Of a stretch of 64,000 nucleotides of DNA, positions 11,660-20,764 are shown piece after piece. The number at the start of each line of letters is the position of its first letter. Position 1 is the stretch's first letter. The position numbers and the translations under genes were made by a program. The DNA lies in assembly GCF_954871325.1 (NCBI RefSeq), contig NC_088775.1, positions 5,991,561 to 6,055,560 of the forward strand. Reading direction: 5' to 3'. Origin of the DNA: Gordionus sp. m RMFG-2023 (lineage: Eukaryota; Nematomorpha; Gordioida; Chordodea; Parachordodidae). The notes below the pieces were generated by a model. It had not been told where the DNA came from. It saw only the letters and a list, made by a program, of their open reading frames with translations, and ran no database searches.

Positions 11660-12290
11660 TCTCTCTGTTACCTTTCGTGAAAGGAGATTTATCCACCGGG
11701 CAAGACTCAACGAGCTACCATTAAACGCGAGACCAGGCTGTTCAAGAGATCCGCGATGTAGGAGGTGTGGACAATCAAGTGAAGCCCTCCCACACGTCTT
11801 GAATCATTGCATGAGGCACTGGCGTTGGATGGTGGAACGTCACGACGCCATCGTCGAACGACTAAAAACAACCGTAGCCGTAGAATTCTCAATACTTGCG
11901 GAAAATCAAGTTGTCGACGGTACACTTCTGAGACCGGACCTGGTGACAGCTAAAGGCAATCAAGCCTTTATAATCGACGTCACTATTCCCTTTGATAATC
12001 GCGTAGCTTCTTTGGACGCAGCTTATAACGAGAAGAAAGCAAAGTATCAAGGGGTAGTCCAGTTTCTGAGGCAAACTTACACATCAGTAGAAGTTGTGCC
12101 GATAATGGTAGGGTCCCTGGTATGCTAAAAATGATTTCCTAATAAAGCGTATCTGTGCCAAGACCTATGGGAGGATGCTTCGTAAGCTAATCGTGGTTGA
12201 CGTCATTAGAAGATCCTGTAATCTGCACCATCAATTTATCTATGGGAGGACAAAGATAGGAGGCAATAATTTAGACGATATTGCGTTTAA
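11660..12290 (+). pseudogene. RLE-type LINE 3' end (U2-associated), copy 2
   Basis: An open frame runs from about 11673 to a stop at 12126-12128. In order it contains RFIHRARLNELPLNARPG, the knuckle CRRCGQSSEALPHVLNHC (C-x2-C-x10-H-x4-C, typical just before the RLE domain), and the endonuclease LRPDLVTAKGNQAFIIDVTI, ...DAAYNEKKAKYQGVVQFL. The catalytic D, D and K are all present. The reverse-transcriptase part upstream is cut by the palindrome centre. An untranslated tail of about 350 bp follows, containing TTTAATATCGCGCGTTTT, and then the U2 junction at 12485. In the CRE/R2 superclade this domain nicks the target site. A truncated copy cannot move. Confidence 0.85.
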
Positions 12291-12484
12291 TTTTTCTTTT
12301 TAATATCGCGCGTTTTATTTACTATGCTACATAAATATAGCGGTTTTCTTCATAAAATATATATCACTTGTTGAAAAAAGAAATTACTTTGTATTTATTA
12401 TATATATATAAATATATATATTACACATCTTACTATGGATGTTATTTGGAAACTTTTTTTAACCTATCTTTTTTTGAATAAAAA

Positions 12485-12600
12485 TCTGTTCTTATCAGCT
12501 TAATATCTAATCCCTAAAAAATTTTGGGGAGGTGCTCTGGGCTTTCTCATCCCTCCCCTAAGGGACAACTTAGTATTGCAGTACCTGTAGGAGAAACCCA
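12485..12600 (+). pseudogene. U2 snRNA pseudogene, 5'-truncated, joined to LINE tail
   Basis: The match starts at ATCTGTTCTTATCAGC (U2 nt 39) immediately after the LINE tail. It loses part of stem II and the Sm site, then runs through GGGGAGGTGCTCTGGGC, CATCCCTCCCC and GTATTGCAGTACCT to ACCCA. Nucleotides 1-38, including the branch-site recognition bases, are absent. It is the mirror partner of 10742-10845. Confidence 0.85.
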
Positions 12601-12834
12601 AAAATGAATATTAATTTAGAATTTTTAACAATTATCAAATTGTCATCAATTTTTATAAAAACCTTTCCTCTAGGTTTTATTTATTCTTAGTTTTACAGAT
12701 TTTTATGAGTTTTATTGAGGTTTTTAATTTTATTTGCATTACTTTTTAATATATAAAAAATAAAATGTAAAAAAACCAGACAAGTAATATGTTTTCATGT
12801 GTTTAATTTTCTTTAAAATATATTTAGACCTGTG

Positions 12835-13056
12835 TAGTGTTGTTAAACGGCTCGTTTTGAGCCGATTTTTAAAAACGGCTAATTCAATATATTAGATAGG
12901 AAAATATTTTCTAAGCATCGAGATTTCGCTAATAGATGTCCAAACCTTTGTTCCTTCTATAAACAAAATCTTCAGGCTTGCGTAATATTATTCTGGACGA
13001 AATATTGAGTTAGCCTTTTTAAAAATCGGCTCAAAACGAGCCGTTTAACAACACTA
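12835..13056. mobile_element. hAT MITE, TAGTGTTGTTAA family, 222 bp
   Basis: The ends TAGTGTTGTTAAACGG and CCGTTTAACAACACTA are perfectly inverted. Perfect 8-bp duplications GACCTGTG lie at 12827-12834 and 13057-13064. The duplicated 8 bp are the terminus of a family C hAT, so this MITE inserted exactly into another transposon's end. There is no coding capacity. Confidence 0.95.
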
Positions 13057-13064
13057 GACCTGTG

Positions 13065-14590
13065 CACCGACGAAACTATCGGTGGGGCGCCAACGAGATA
13101 GCAAAAACGACCCAAATGGTGTTTGGTGATGGGAAGTTTGGATCGGAGTAGCTACTCGCCGTGTTTTATCAAAAAAACTATAAATATTACAAATTATTAG
13201 TGCCAGAGCATTTATTTTCCCTTTTTTACCTAACTTAAAAGAAATCTTGGTAGGAATGGTCGATTTCGACAACTATGATTATCATAATATATTTTAAAAA
13301 ATAAAGAAAAGAATTGACGCCTCTTTCATCTAAATAGAATATATATTAGAATGGCATGTTTCTCATTTTTAAGCAATAATATTGCTAATATCTGAAGAAT
13401 TCTATCGGGTTCTATTCCAAACCTTTTCCAGCTTAATCCCATTGATTTAATGTAATCTAGATATTACCGAATCATTAATTTTGGGATTAGGTAGTAAATT
13501 TTCAACTATATTTTTTATCGTCAATACATTATTATATTTTGTAAACTATATAGTTTTAGATTTCAAATCGGAATCATTCATTTTGTTCCTCCTTCTTTGA
13601 TTGATTATGTAATCGGCCAAGGGGTCATCGTTATATTCGGAGAAGATATTCCTTTTGAATCGGTACTGGCGCCATTGTTTTTATACTCGCCTGTTCATGT
13701 ATAATGAGCCATTTTTAGCTATGTTGTTTTGTATTTGCGGATAGGTATCTGAATTTATTATTGTTTTTTGATTGGGTAAATATTATTTTTTCAAATAAAG
13801 CTGAAAGTGAAATATTTTGAGTAGTGTTGTTAAACGGCTCGTTTTGACCTTAAAAACGGCTTACTCAATATTTCCCAGAAAAATATTGCCTAAGACTCGA
13901 GATTTCGCTTAATAGATGTCCAAACCTTTGTTCCTTCTACAATCATAATCTTCAGGCTTGCGTAGTATTATTCTGGAAGAAATATCGAGTTAGCCGTTTT
14001 TATAAATCGGCTCAAAACGAGCCGTTTAACAACACTAATTTTGAGAGTAAGATGGTTCTTCTTATAAGAAAAAATATTAAAAATTATAACCTAATAAACA
14101 ATATAATGTTAAATGTTACAATCATGTAGTTGTAAAAGGATCTAAGATAAGGGATAATGAAATTATTCATTACAATAAGTTAAGAATAATTATAAAAAAA
14201 AATTTGTTTAAAAAAAAATTATGAAAAAAATAATTAAATTTAGTTTTAAAATTTTTATAGGTTTAAATTTTGGTTTTGGTTAGCAATTACTAATATTAAA
14301 GAAGAAAATAAATTAAAATGGCTATTTCACTTTTACAGATTAGACAGATTTTGTTATTTAATTTATGTAATTAATATTAAATTAATTATATATAAAGAAT
14401 TAAAAATTTTAGAAAATATATAATTCTTATTATATTAATATAAATTTTAGTAAATATATAATTCTAATATTTAAAGTAATTTATATATTTAATATAAAAT
14501 TAATGTGATATAAATAAAAATATATAAGATTGTAATAATATAAATTTTAGTAAATATAAAATAGTAAGATTTTACATGATTTAATTATAC
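13065..14590. repeat. Duplicated block B, copy 1
   Basis: From about 13180 this block matches 19220-20230 over most of its length. Shared stretches are ACTTAAAAGAAA, AATATTAGAATGGCATGTTT-like, TTATGTAATCGGC and ACTCGCCTGTTCATGTATA, then the AT-rich tail with TAGTAAATATAAAAT and GTAAGATTTTACATGATTT. On the - strand a degenerate frame gives QWRQYRF and DDPLADYII around 13600-13690. It may be a decayed gene or transposase, but I do not recognise it. A family C hAT terminus lies at its left edge (13057-13100). Copy 1 carries a MITE at 13822-14037. Confidence 0.7.
13822..14037. mobile_element. hAT MITE, TAGTGTTGTTAA family, 216 bp
   Basis: This is a close relative of the 222-bp MITE at 12835. Its ends TAGTGTTGTTAAACGG and CCGTTTAACAACACTA are flanked by 8-bp duplications ATTTTGAG (13814-13821 and 14038-14045). 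Both share the internal stretch CCAAACCTTTGTTCCTTCTA. The paralogous block at 19.2-20.2 kb lacks it, so it inserted after that duplication. Confidence 0.95.
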
Positions 14591-14631
14591 CTATGCTATG
14601 AGTACATTTGCTTCCGAATCTGTACTACCCC

Positions 14632-14965
14632 CAATGACATAGATAATACCTAGACTGACGATTCATTCATTAAAATTCATTTTTAAACGTCGTTAAAAGC
14701 AAATCAGCTGGACCGGCCATTTTGGTAACACATATAGTAATTATTTTCATGTTAAAAACTACTATTAAATTGATAACTTGCTGTCTTATTATTTCGATGA
14801 TCCGGTAATTCTTTAATAAAGTTTGCATCAGATATAAGAATAAATTAGGCTCTCGTTTATAATTTAAAAATGATTAGTGAAACCAAGATGGCGTCTCCAC
14901 ATGATTTGCATTTATGTACACTTTTAATGAATGAATCGTCAGTCTAGGTATTATATATGTCATTG
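14632..14965. mobile_element. hAT-type MITE, CAATGACATA family, 334 bp
   Basis: The terminal inverted repeats are about 40 bp. The left starts CAATGACATAGATAATACC and includes GACTGACGATTCATTCATT. The right end is its complement, ending TATATGTCATTG. Perfect 8-bp duplications ACTACCCC lie at 14624-14631 and 14966-14973. It interrupts the RLE coding sequence of the LINE copy on the - strand, in the stretch corresponding to KYQGVVQ. No coding capacity. Confidence 0.95.
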
Positions 14966-14974
14966 ACTACCCCT

Positions 14975-16010
14975 TGATACTTTGTTACCTTCTCATTATA
15001 TCATGTACAGAGATGCTAAGTTATCGAACAGGATAGTGATATCGATTATAATCACCAGATCCAATCTCAGGAGTGTACCGTAGACAACTTGATTTCTGCG
15101 AGAAATAAGATTCTGCAGCTTAGATTCTTTTTAATCGTTTGACAACGACATCGTAACGATCCACCATTCAACACGAGTGCAACATGCAATGATTATTTCG
15201 TATTCTTGTCTGCACTTCTAAAATCGCGGGTCTCTTGTGGCCTTGTCTTGCGTTTAGTGGTAACTCATTGAGTCCTATATTGTCTGCTCGTGAGGAAGAT
15301 ATGATTTGCCAGGTGTTAGTAACCTTGCCATCAATCCTGAGCTCTCGAAGGTACTAGTCACTCAGTGACCTATTAATCTCTTTACCACTACCTCGCCACA
15401 ATTGGGATCCAGCACAAAGTCGTCCTAGGTGAATAAGACATCAATCATCCATGCCATCATGAGCTTTGACGACGCCTGATGGGCCTTTGTCTATGCGTTT
15501 TTTAGGGTTTGCTGAGTTTTTGAAGCGCTTATTAGTTATCTCAGATTAGTAGTCAGGGATGTTGATCCATGACACATCCACTAGATGCTCCCAGTCAGAA
15601 TGTCTACGGTTTCCCAAACTTTGCAAATGTTTGATCTTTCGTGGTTAGAAGTTTGAAGGCGTTGTCAATACAATCGCTATTGCTATCCTCGGCCATCATC
15701 GGGATTCCGAGAGAACCCAATTTTCGTGACCCTTAGAGGAGTTGTTTCAGCAGATGGTGGGAGATCTAGTATGAACTTTATTATTGAAGGAATTTCCTTG
15801 TCCACCTTATCACAGGCCGCCTTTGTAAGGAGGCCACATCACATCGGTAAACTTAGGGTGGGGAAGACAAACTTTTTGATAGGGTCTATATTTTGCTATG
15901 GGGTTAACATGGATCCGCTGATTTTTTGGATGACTTCAAAAGTTCTGGTATTATTATCATATTTATCACATAAGAATCCTGTTGGTTTACCCAGAAAGGC
16001 TTGACTCACA
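14975..16010 (-). pseudogene. RLE-type LINE, C-terminal half, copy 3 (decayed)
   Basis: On the - strand from 16010 it encodes the end of the reverse transcriptase (GFLCDKYDNNTRTFEV, FVFPTLSLPM, ACDKVDKEIPSI), the spacer, and a badly decayed knuckle and endonuclease (to about 14975). It continues beyond the MITE at 14632-14965 for a short distance (to about 14590). Stops and frame changes are numerous. Together with 16180-17330 it forms a head-to-head inverted pair. Confidence 0.75.
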
Positions 16011-16179
16011 CTCTTTCAGGTGTTTAAGGCGTCTGCCATTGATTTTGATAATACTTTCTGTGACTCCAACTGAAGTTTGCCCACTAAAATGAAAGGTGTA
16101 GTTTCCAGGATTTAGCGACAGTACAATTATTTTGCCAGAATACACGATATCGAGTCTTCATTCCATATCATCAGTGCAG

Positions 16180-17340
16180 CCCGTCATCAACACAGGGTTC
16201 TTGTGTGATAAATATGATAATAATAACAGAACCTTTGAAGTTACCCAGAAAATCAGCGGATCAAAGTTAGCCCTGTGGCAGAAGATAGACGCCATCAAAA
16301 CGTTTGTTTTCCCCATACTAAGCTTCCCAATGCGATGTAACCTCCTCGCAAAGGCGGACTGTGACAAGGTGGACAAGGAGATTCGCTCAATATTAAAGTC
16401 CTTACTAGCTCTCTTCCCATCTGCAGCAAACAACTACCTGTAAGGGTCACGGAAATTAGGAGCTATCGGAATCCCGTTGATGGCTGAGGATAGCGATATC
16501 TATCGTATCGACAACGCCTTCAAGCTCTTAACTTCAAAAGATCCCCTCGTTAAAGGGGTTATGCAGAGCTTAGAGACACCGTGGCCAAGATGTGACATCT
16601 TACTTATCTGGGGTAAACGATGAGCGATTCAAAAGCTCGGCAAACGCCTATAGGAACACATGGAAAAGAGCATGTCAGGCGTTGTCGAGGCTCAAGGTGA
16701 CGTAAGCGATTGAGGAGGCAGTGGCAGAAAGACCTGGACCTTCGATCTCAGGAATCAGGGCAAGGTTATAGAGTGTGATGGTCAACACTCAACCAGTCAT
16801 TTCTTCCTAACGAGCAGACAATACACATCGTTCGATGAATAGAGATTTATCCACCAGGCTAGACTAAACGAGCTATCACTAAACGCGAGACTAGCAATAT
16901 AGGAGGTTTAGACAATCAAACAAATTCCTCTCACAAGTCTAAATAATTGTATGTTGCACTCGCGTTGGACATCAAACGATTAAAAAAAACTGTAGCTGCA
17001 GAATTCACAATTCTCTCAGAAATCAAGTTCTTTAAAATCGATATCACTATCCCGTTCGATAATTGCTTAGCTACTCGGATGTAGCTTATAACGAGAAGAC
17101 AACAAGGGGTAATGCAGTTCAAACGTACTCATCGTTTCGATCGGTTGTTTCCCTGGGTTCCGGGTACTCAAAGAACGATCTAATAAGAGGCATCTGCACC
17201 AAAACCAATGAAAAGATGCTTCCGAAGTTAATCGTCACCTATGTCTTAAAAGGATCTTGCAATCTCTATCATCAGTTTATCTCTAGGAGGACAAATGGTA
17301 GGAGGCAATAATTTAAACGATATCATGTTTAATTTTTCTT
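16180..17340 (+). pseudogene. RLE-type LINE, C-terminal half, copy 4 (decayed)
   Basis: The first part (to 16443) is open and encodes the reverse-transcriptase thumb region: GFLCDKYDNNNRTFEVTQKI, then KTFVFPILSFPMRCNL and CDKVDKEIRSILKSL. After a stop follow GIPLMAEDSDIYRIDNAFKL, FIHQARLNELSLNARL, a lost knuckle and a truncated endonuclease with the YNEK region (about 17085). The 3' tail (17300-17410) shares TTTAATTTTTCTTTTTTTAA and a CGCGCATTTTCTTTACT segment with copy 2, but no U2 follows. The same family is present as at 11-12 kb. Confidence 0.8.
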
Positions 17341-17839
17341 TTTTTAATACCGCGCATTTTCTTTACTTCGTATTTTAATATCGCGGTTTTCTTTCTTTAA
17401 AAATACATATCACGTTTAATATAATTTTCGTAATTTTACAAATCTTTATAATCATATGCATTATTTTTTGGAACTTGATTATTGGGGACAACCAATCAAT
17501 TAAAGGTAATATAAATTTATGCCTATAAATATTCTAAATATATTTTTATCTTTTCTATTTATATAAAAATAGATGTCAATTTCGAAAAACACTCAAAACT
17601 CAAACGAAAATACAATATTAAAATATATTTTCTCACAAAATTAAATCATTATTCCTGTACTTATAATTATAGATTATTATAATATATACAAAATAAATAT
17701 TCAACTATATTTGTAGAGAAAAAAAATTTGAAATTTATATTATCTAATTTTTAAAAAATAAATATTTTATTAATTGGTTTGGGATTTGTAAACTAAATTT
17801 TTTTTATTGGGTTGTTGCTATGTTTTTGATTGGCATTTT

Positions 17840-18425
17840 TCTATATATCGTTAGGGATTTGAACCGTTATTTGTAACGATTCAGTTTGGTTACGGTTCAG
17901 TATATAAAAAATTATAATGATTACATTTTGGTTATGTTTCTTAAAAAGAATTTATAAAGATTCAGTTTGGCTCACTAATTATTTATAAAGGTTCATTAAT
18001 GTTAAAAAAAATTTTTATTGAAGCAACACCATTTTCTAATTTATTTTTATTATAAGCATCTATGAATTATATATATAAAATATATATAAGATTCAAAATA
18101 ACTATTTAAAATATATTATTTGAACATATAAGTAAAAAAATTTCTAAAATAAATGGATTAATTTTTGTACTTTGTGACGATAACAAATTTTAGACCCAAA
18201 AAAGCCCTTTCTACAGAAACTTGTGTTGCAGAAACCACCAGTACTATAAAAGCAAGTTTATATAATTCTGGATATTCAAATTATCCATTTCTAAAATAAA
18301 AACATAACCATTTAAAAGTTTTTATAAAGGTTCATTTTACTCCTTCAAAAAATAATTATATAAGTTCAGTTACGGTTCAGATATTTATAAAAGTTTATAA
18401 TGATTTAACAGTTCGCTCTGGGTCC
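17840..18425 (-). pseudogene. hAT family D relic
   Basis: The termini are rich in GAACCGTTAT and GTTACGGTTCAG motifs. On the - strand near 18185-18280 the sequence matches the dimerisation domain encoded at 52196-52280 (GYPELYKRALIVLSAPATQV) in degenerate form. The catalytic part is missing. The end sequences match those at 50917-51005 and 52283-52378. Confidence 0.55.
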
Positions 18426-18440
18426 AGGTATATTGTTGGT

Positions 18441-18836
18441 CTAGAATTGGAGTGCTCCACTTGTGCAAATGTTTAAAATAATAAAATCAACATTAAAGTT
18501 TAAAATAAAATATAGGAAAAAGTTATTGAACAATTTTGACAATAACATTGGCTAAAATTTAATATTTTTTAATCTAATTTTTATTTTTATATATATTGGG
18601 AATAAATAAGTTATTATCCACTTCTAACAAAAATTTTGAATGTTTAAAATGAGAAAATCATCATTAAAGATTGAAATATAATATAGGAAAAAGTTATTGG
18701 TAAATTTTGACAACAACTTGGGTAAAAAATTAATATTTTGTAATCTAGTTTTTATTTTCACATATATAGGGTAAAAATATTATCCACTTCTAACTTAAAA
18801 ATTTTGAAAATGTTGAGTGGAGCATTCCAAATCTAG
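18441..18836. mobile_element. MITE with CTAGAATTGGAGTGCTCCAC termini
   Basis: The left end CTAGAATTGGAGTGCTCCAC and the right end GTGGAGCATTCCAAATCTAG are inverted with few mismatches. The interior is two tandem roughly 170-bp units (about 18465-18630 and 18640-18805), each with ATATAGGAAAAAGTTATTG and TTATCCACTTCTAAC. I cannot find a convincing target duplication. A fragment of the same terminus occurs at 47325-47385 inside the hAT-A element. Confidence 0.75.
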
Positions 18837-18839
18837 ATT

Positions 18840-19069
18840 TAAGATATATAAATAAAGAATGGCATTTACATTTATATAAAAAAATTTATTTTTAAAAAAT
18901 TTCTTCAGACTATTATTTTTTTAAGTTAAAATAAGGTTTATATTTTGAAAAAAATATTCATTTAAACTAATTTTTTTTATTACATAAATGTGGTATTTAT
19001 ATCTTTTAAGCCCTTCAAACTTATTTACTATACCATTTAATGGTCTTTGTTTTTAATTTATTACCAAAT
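18840..19069. other. AT-rich sequence, no feature seen
   Basis: A/T runs only, with no gene or terminal repeat recognised. Confidence 0.4.
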
Positions 19070-20230
19070 AAAACACCTACAACCCTGTATATAAAAATAA
19101 AATGCAAAAAATAACATAGACAAGTAATGTTGTTTTCATTTTTTATATTTAGTTTTCTTGACATGTGGGCAACATTATCTCAGCTCAAAAAAATATGAAT
19201 TTAAAATAGCATACTGGAAAAGAGACGATATTTTCCATGAATGGAGGATATTATCTGCTAACTTAAAAGAAAATGTGAGAAATAGTCGATATCAATAACT
19301 ATGATTGTTAAATTTAAAGACAAGAAAGCCTGTTTCATCTAATAGAATATATTTTGGAATGGCATGTTTATATTTTTAGGCAATATGAATATTGATAACA
19401 ATTTTATCGGGTTCTTTTCCGGCTTTATTACATTGATTTAACACAATCTAGATATTCCCGAATCACTCATTTTGATTAGGTAGTAAATTTTACACTGGGA
19501 TAATCCATTATTATGCTCAAGTAGGTCATTAATTTTAGACTTCAATTCGGAATCATTTATTTTGTTCCTTCTTTGATTATGTAATCGGCTAAGGGATCAT
19601 CGTAGAAGGTAATACTTTTGAATCGTTACTTGCGCCATTGTTTCTTACTCGCCTGTTCATGTATAGGTTTACTGAGTCTTTTGTAATTGGGGATATCTGA
19701 ATTTATTGTTAATTTTTTTGATTGGGTTATTTGTTATGTATGGTTTCCTGTGAGGAAAAATCTACAAAATATAACATAATAAACAAAATAATGCTAAATA
19801 TTACAAACCTGTAATGTTGAAAGATTAATGAATTAATTATTAAGTTAAGAAATATAGGTTTAAATTTTGGTTTTGGTTCGCAATTACTATTATTAAAAAA
19901 GTAAATAAATTAAAATGGCTGTAATGGTTTAATGGACCTATTAAAATTGAACCGGAGATTAAATATTTAACTTTTACAGATTAGACATATTTTGCTATTT
20001 AATCTATATTAAATTAAATTAATTTGATATAAAGAAAAATTTATTAAATTTTAGAAAATATATAATGCCAATATTTAATATTATTTTAGTAAATATATAA
20101 TTCTAGTATTTAAAGTAATTTATATTTTAAATATTAATCTAATGTGTTATAAAGGGAAATATATAAATTGTATTAATATAAATTTTAGTAAATATAAAAT
20201 GGTAAGATTTTACATGATTTTATTATAATA
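19070..20230. repeat. Duplicated block B, copy 2
   Basis: Paralogue of 12750-14590. It begins with ACAAGTAATGTTGTTTTCAT, the same sequence that precedes the family C hAT end at 12.8 and 52.75 kb, then follows block B to GTAAGATTTTACATGATTT. It lacks the MITE of copy 1. The degenerate - strand frame (DDPLADYII near 19580) is shared, so the unknown coding remnant predates the duplication. Confidence 0.7.
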
Positions 20231-20764
20231 AAATAATTATAATATAATTTATTTTTTATATTTATGATTTATATATTACATATTTTAATATTATATACAT
20301 ATTTAATAGAATTAATTTATAAAATAATATATATTATTTATTCAATATTATATATAAATTTATAAATAATTTATATTACATAATATTAAAATAATTTCTT
20401 TTAAACCTAATAATAGATTTTTGTAATATTTATTATCATTGATTTATTGTAAAAAATAACTAAGAATGGTAGGACTAGGAGCCATTTACTTACATCGTTT
20501 TCATGCGACATGTAGCTGGGTAGGAAATATAAATAAATATGAGGGCAAAGTAGTAAATCAAATTATTAGTAAATATTTTTACTTATTATTCCTTTAAATA
20601 TTAGATTTGCTCATATATTTAATTTTTAGATTTCTAATGATTAATAGGATAAGGGATTCGAAACAAATCTAAAATTGGAGAAAAAACCTAGGTTTTTGAA
20701 AAAAAAATCTTGTTTAGATTAAAACCCTTAGCTTCCGGATTCAATGTATTGTTTAAAATCAGAT
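20231..20764. other. AT-rich stretch, no feature seen
   Basis: Low-complexity AT sequence followed by a less biased 250 bp with no recognisable coding signal. Confidence 0.4.

Larger units (their letters stand above)
10545..13095. repeat. Palindrome, arms about 1.1-1.2 kb
   Basis: The left arm (about 10545-11650) is the inverted copy of the right arm (about 11660-13095). From the centre outwards both arms hold RLE-LINE coding sequence, the LINE 3' untranslated part, the junction GAATAAAAATCTGTTCT into truncated U2, U2-downstream sequence, and the terminus of a family C hAT. The right arm additionally carries a 222-bp MITE (12835-13056) that the left arm lacks, so the MITE came after the palindrome. 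The arms are clearly diverged, which argues against a simple assembly duplication. Confidence 0.8.

Noticed and set aside
16158-16433. 91-codon frame on the - strand
   Set aside because: It is the antisense shadow of the + strand reverse-transcriptase fragment, whose residues match the LINE family. The frame at 15726-16004 is likewise the shadow of the - strand copy.
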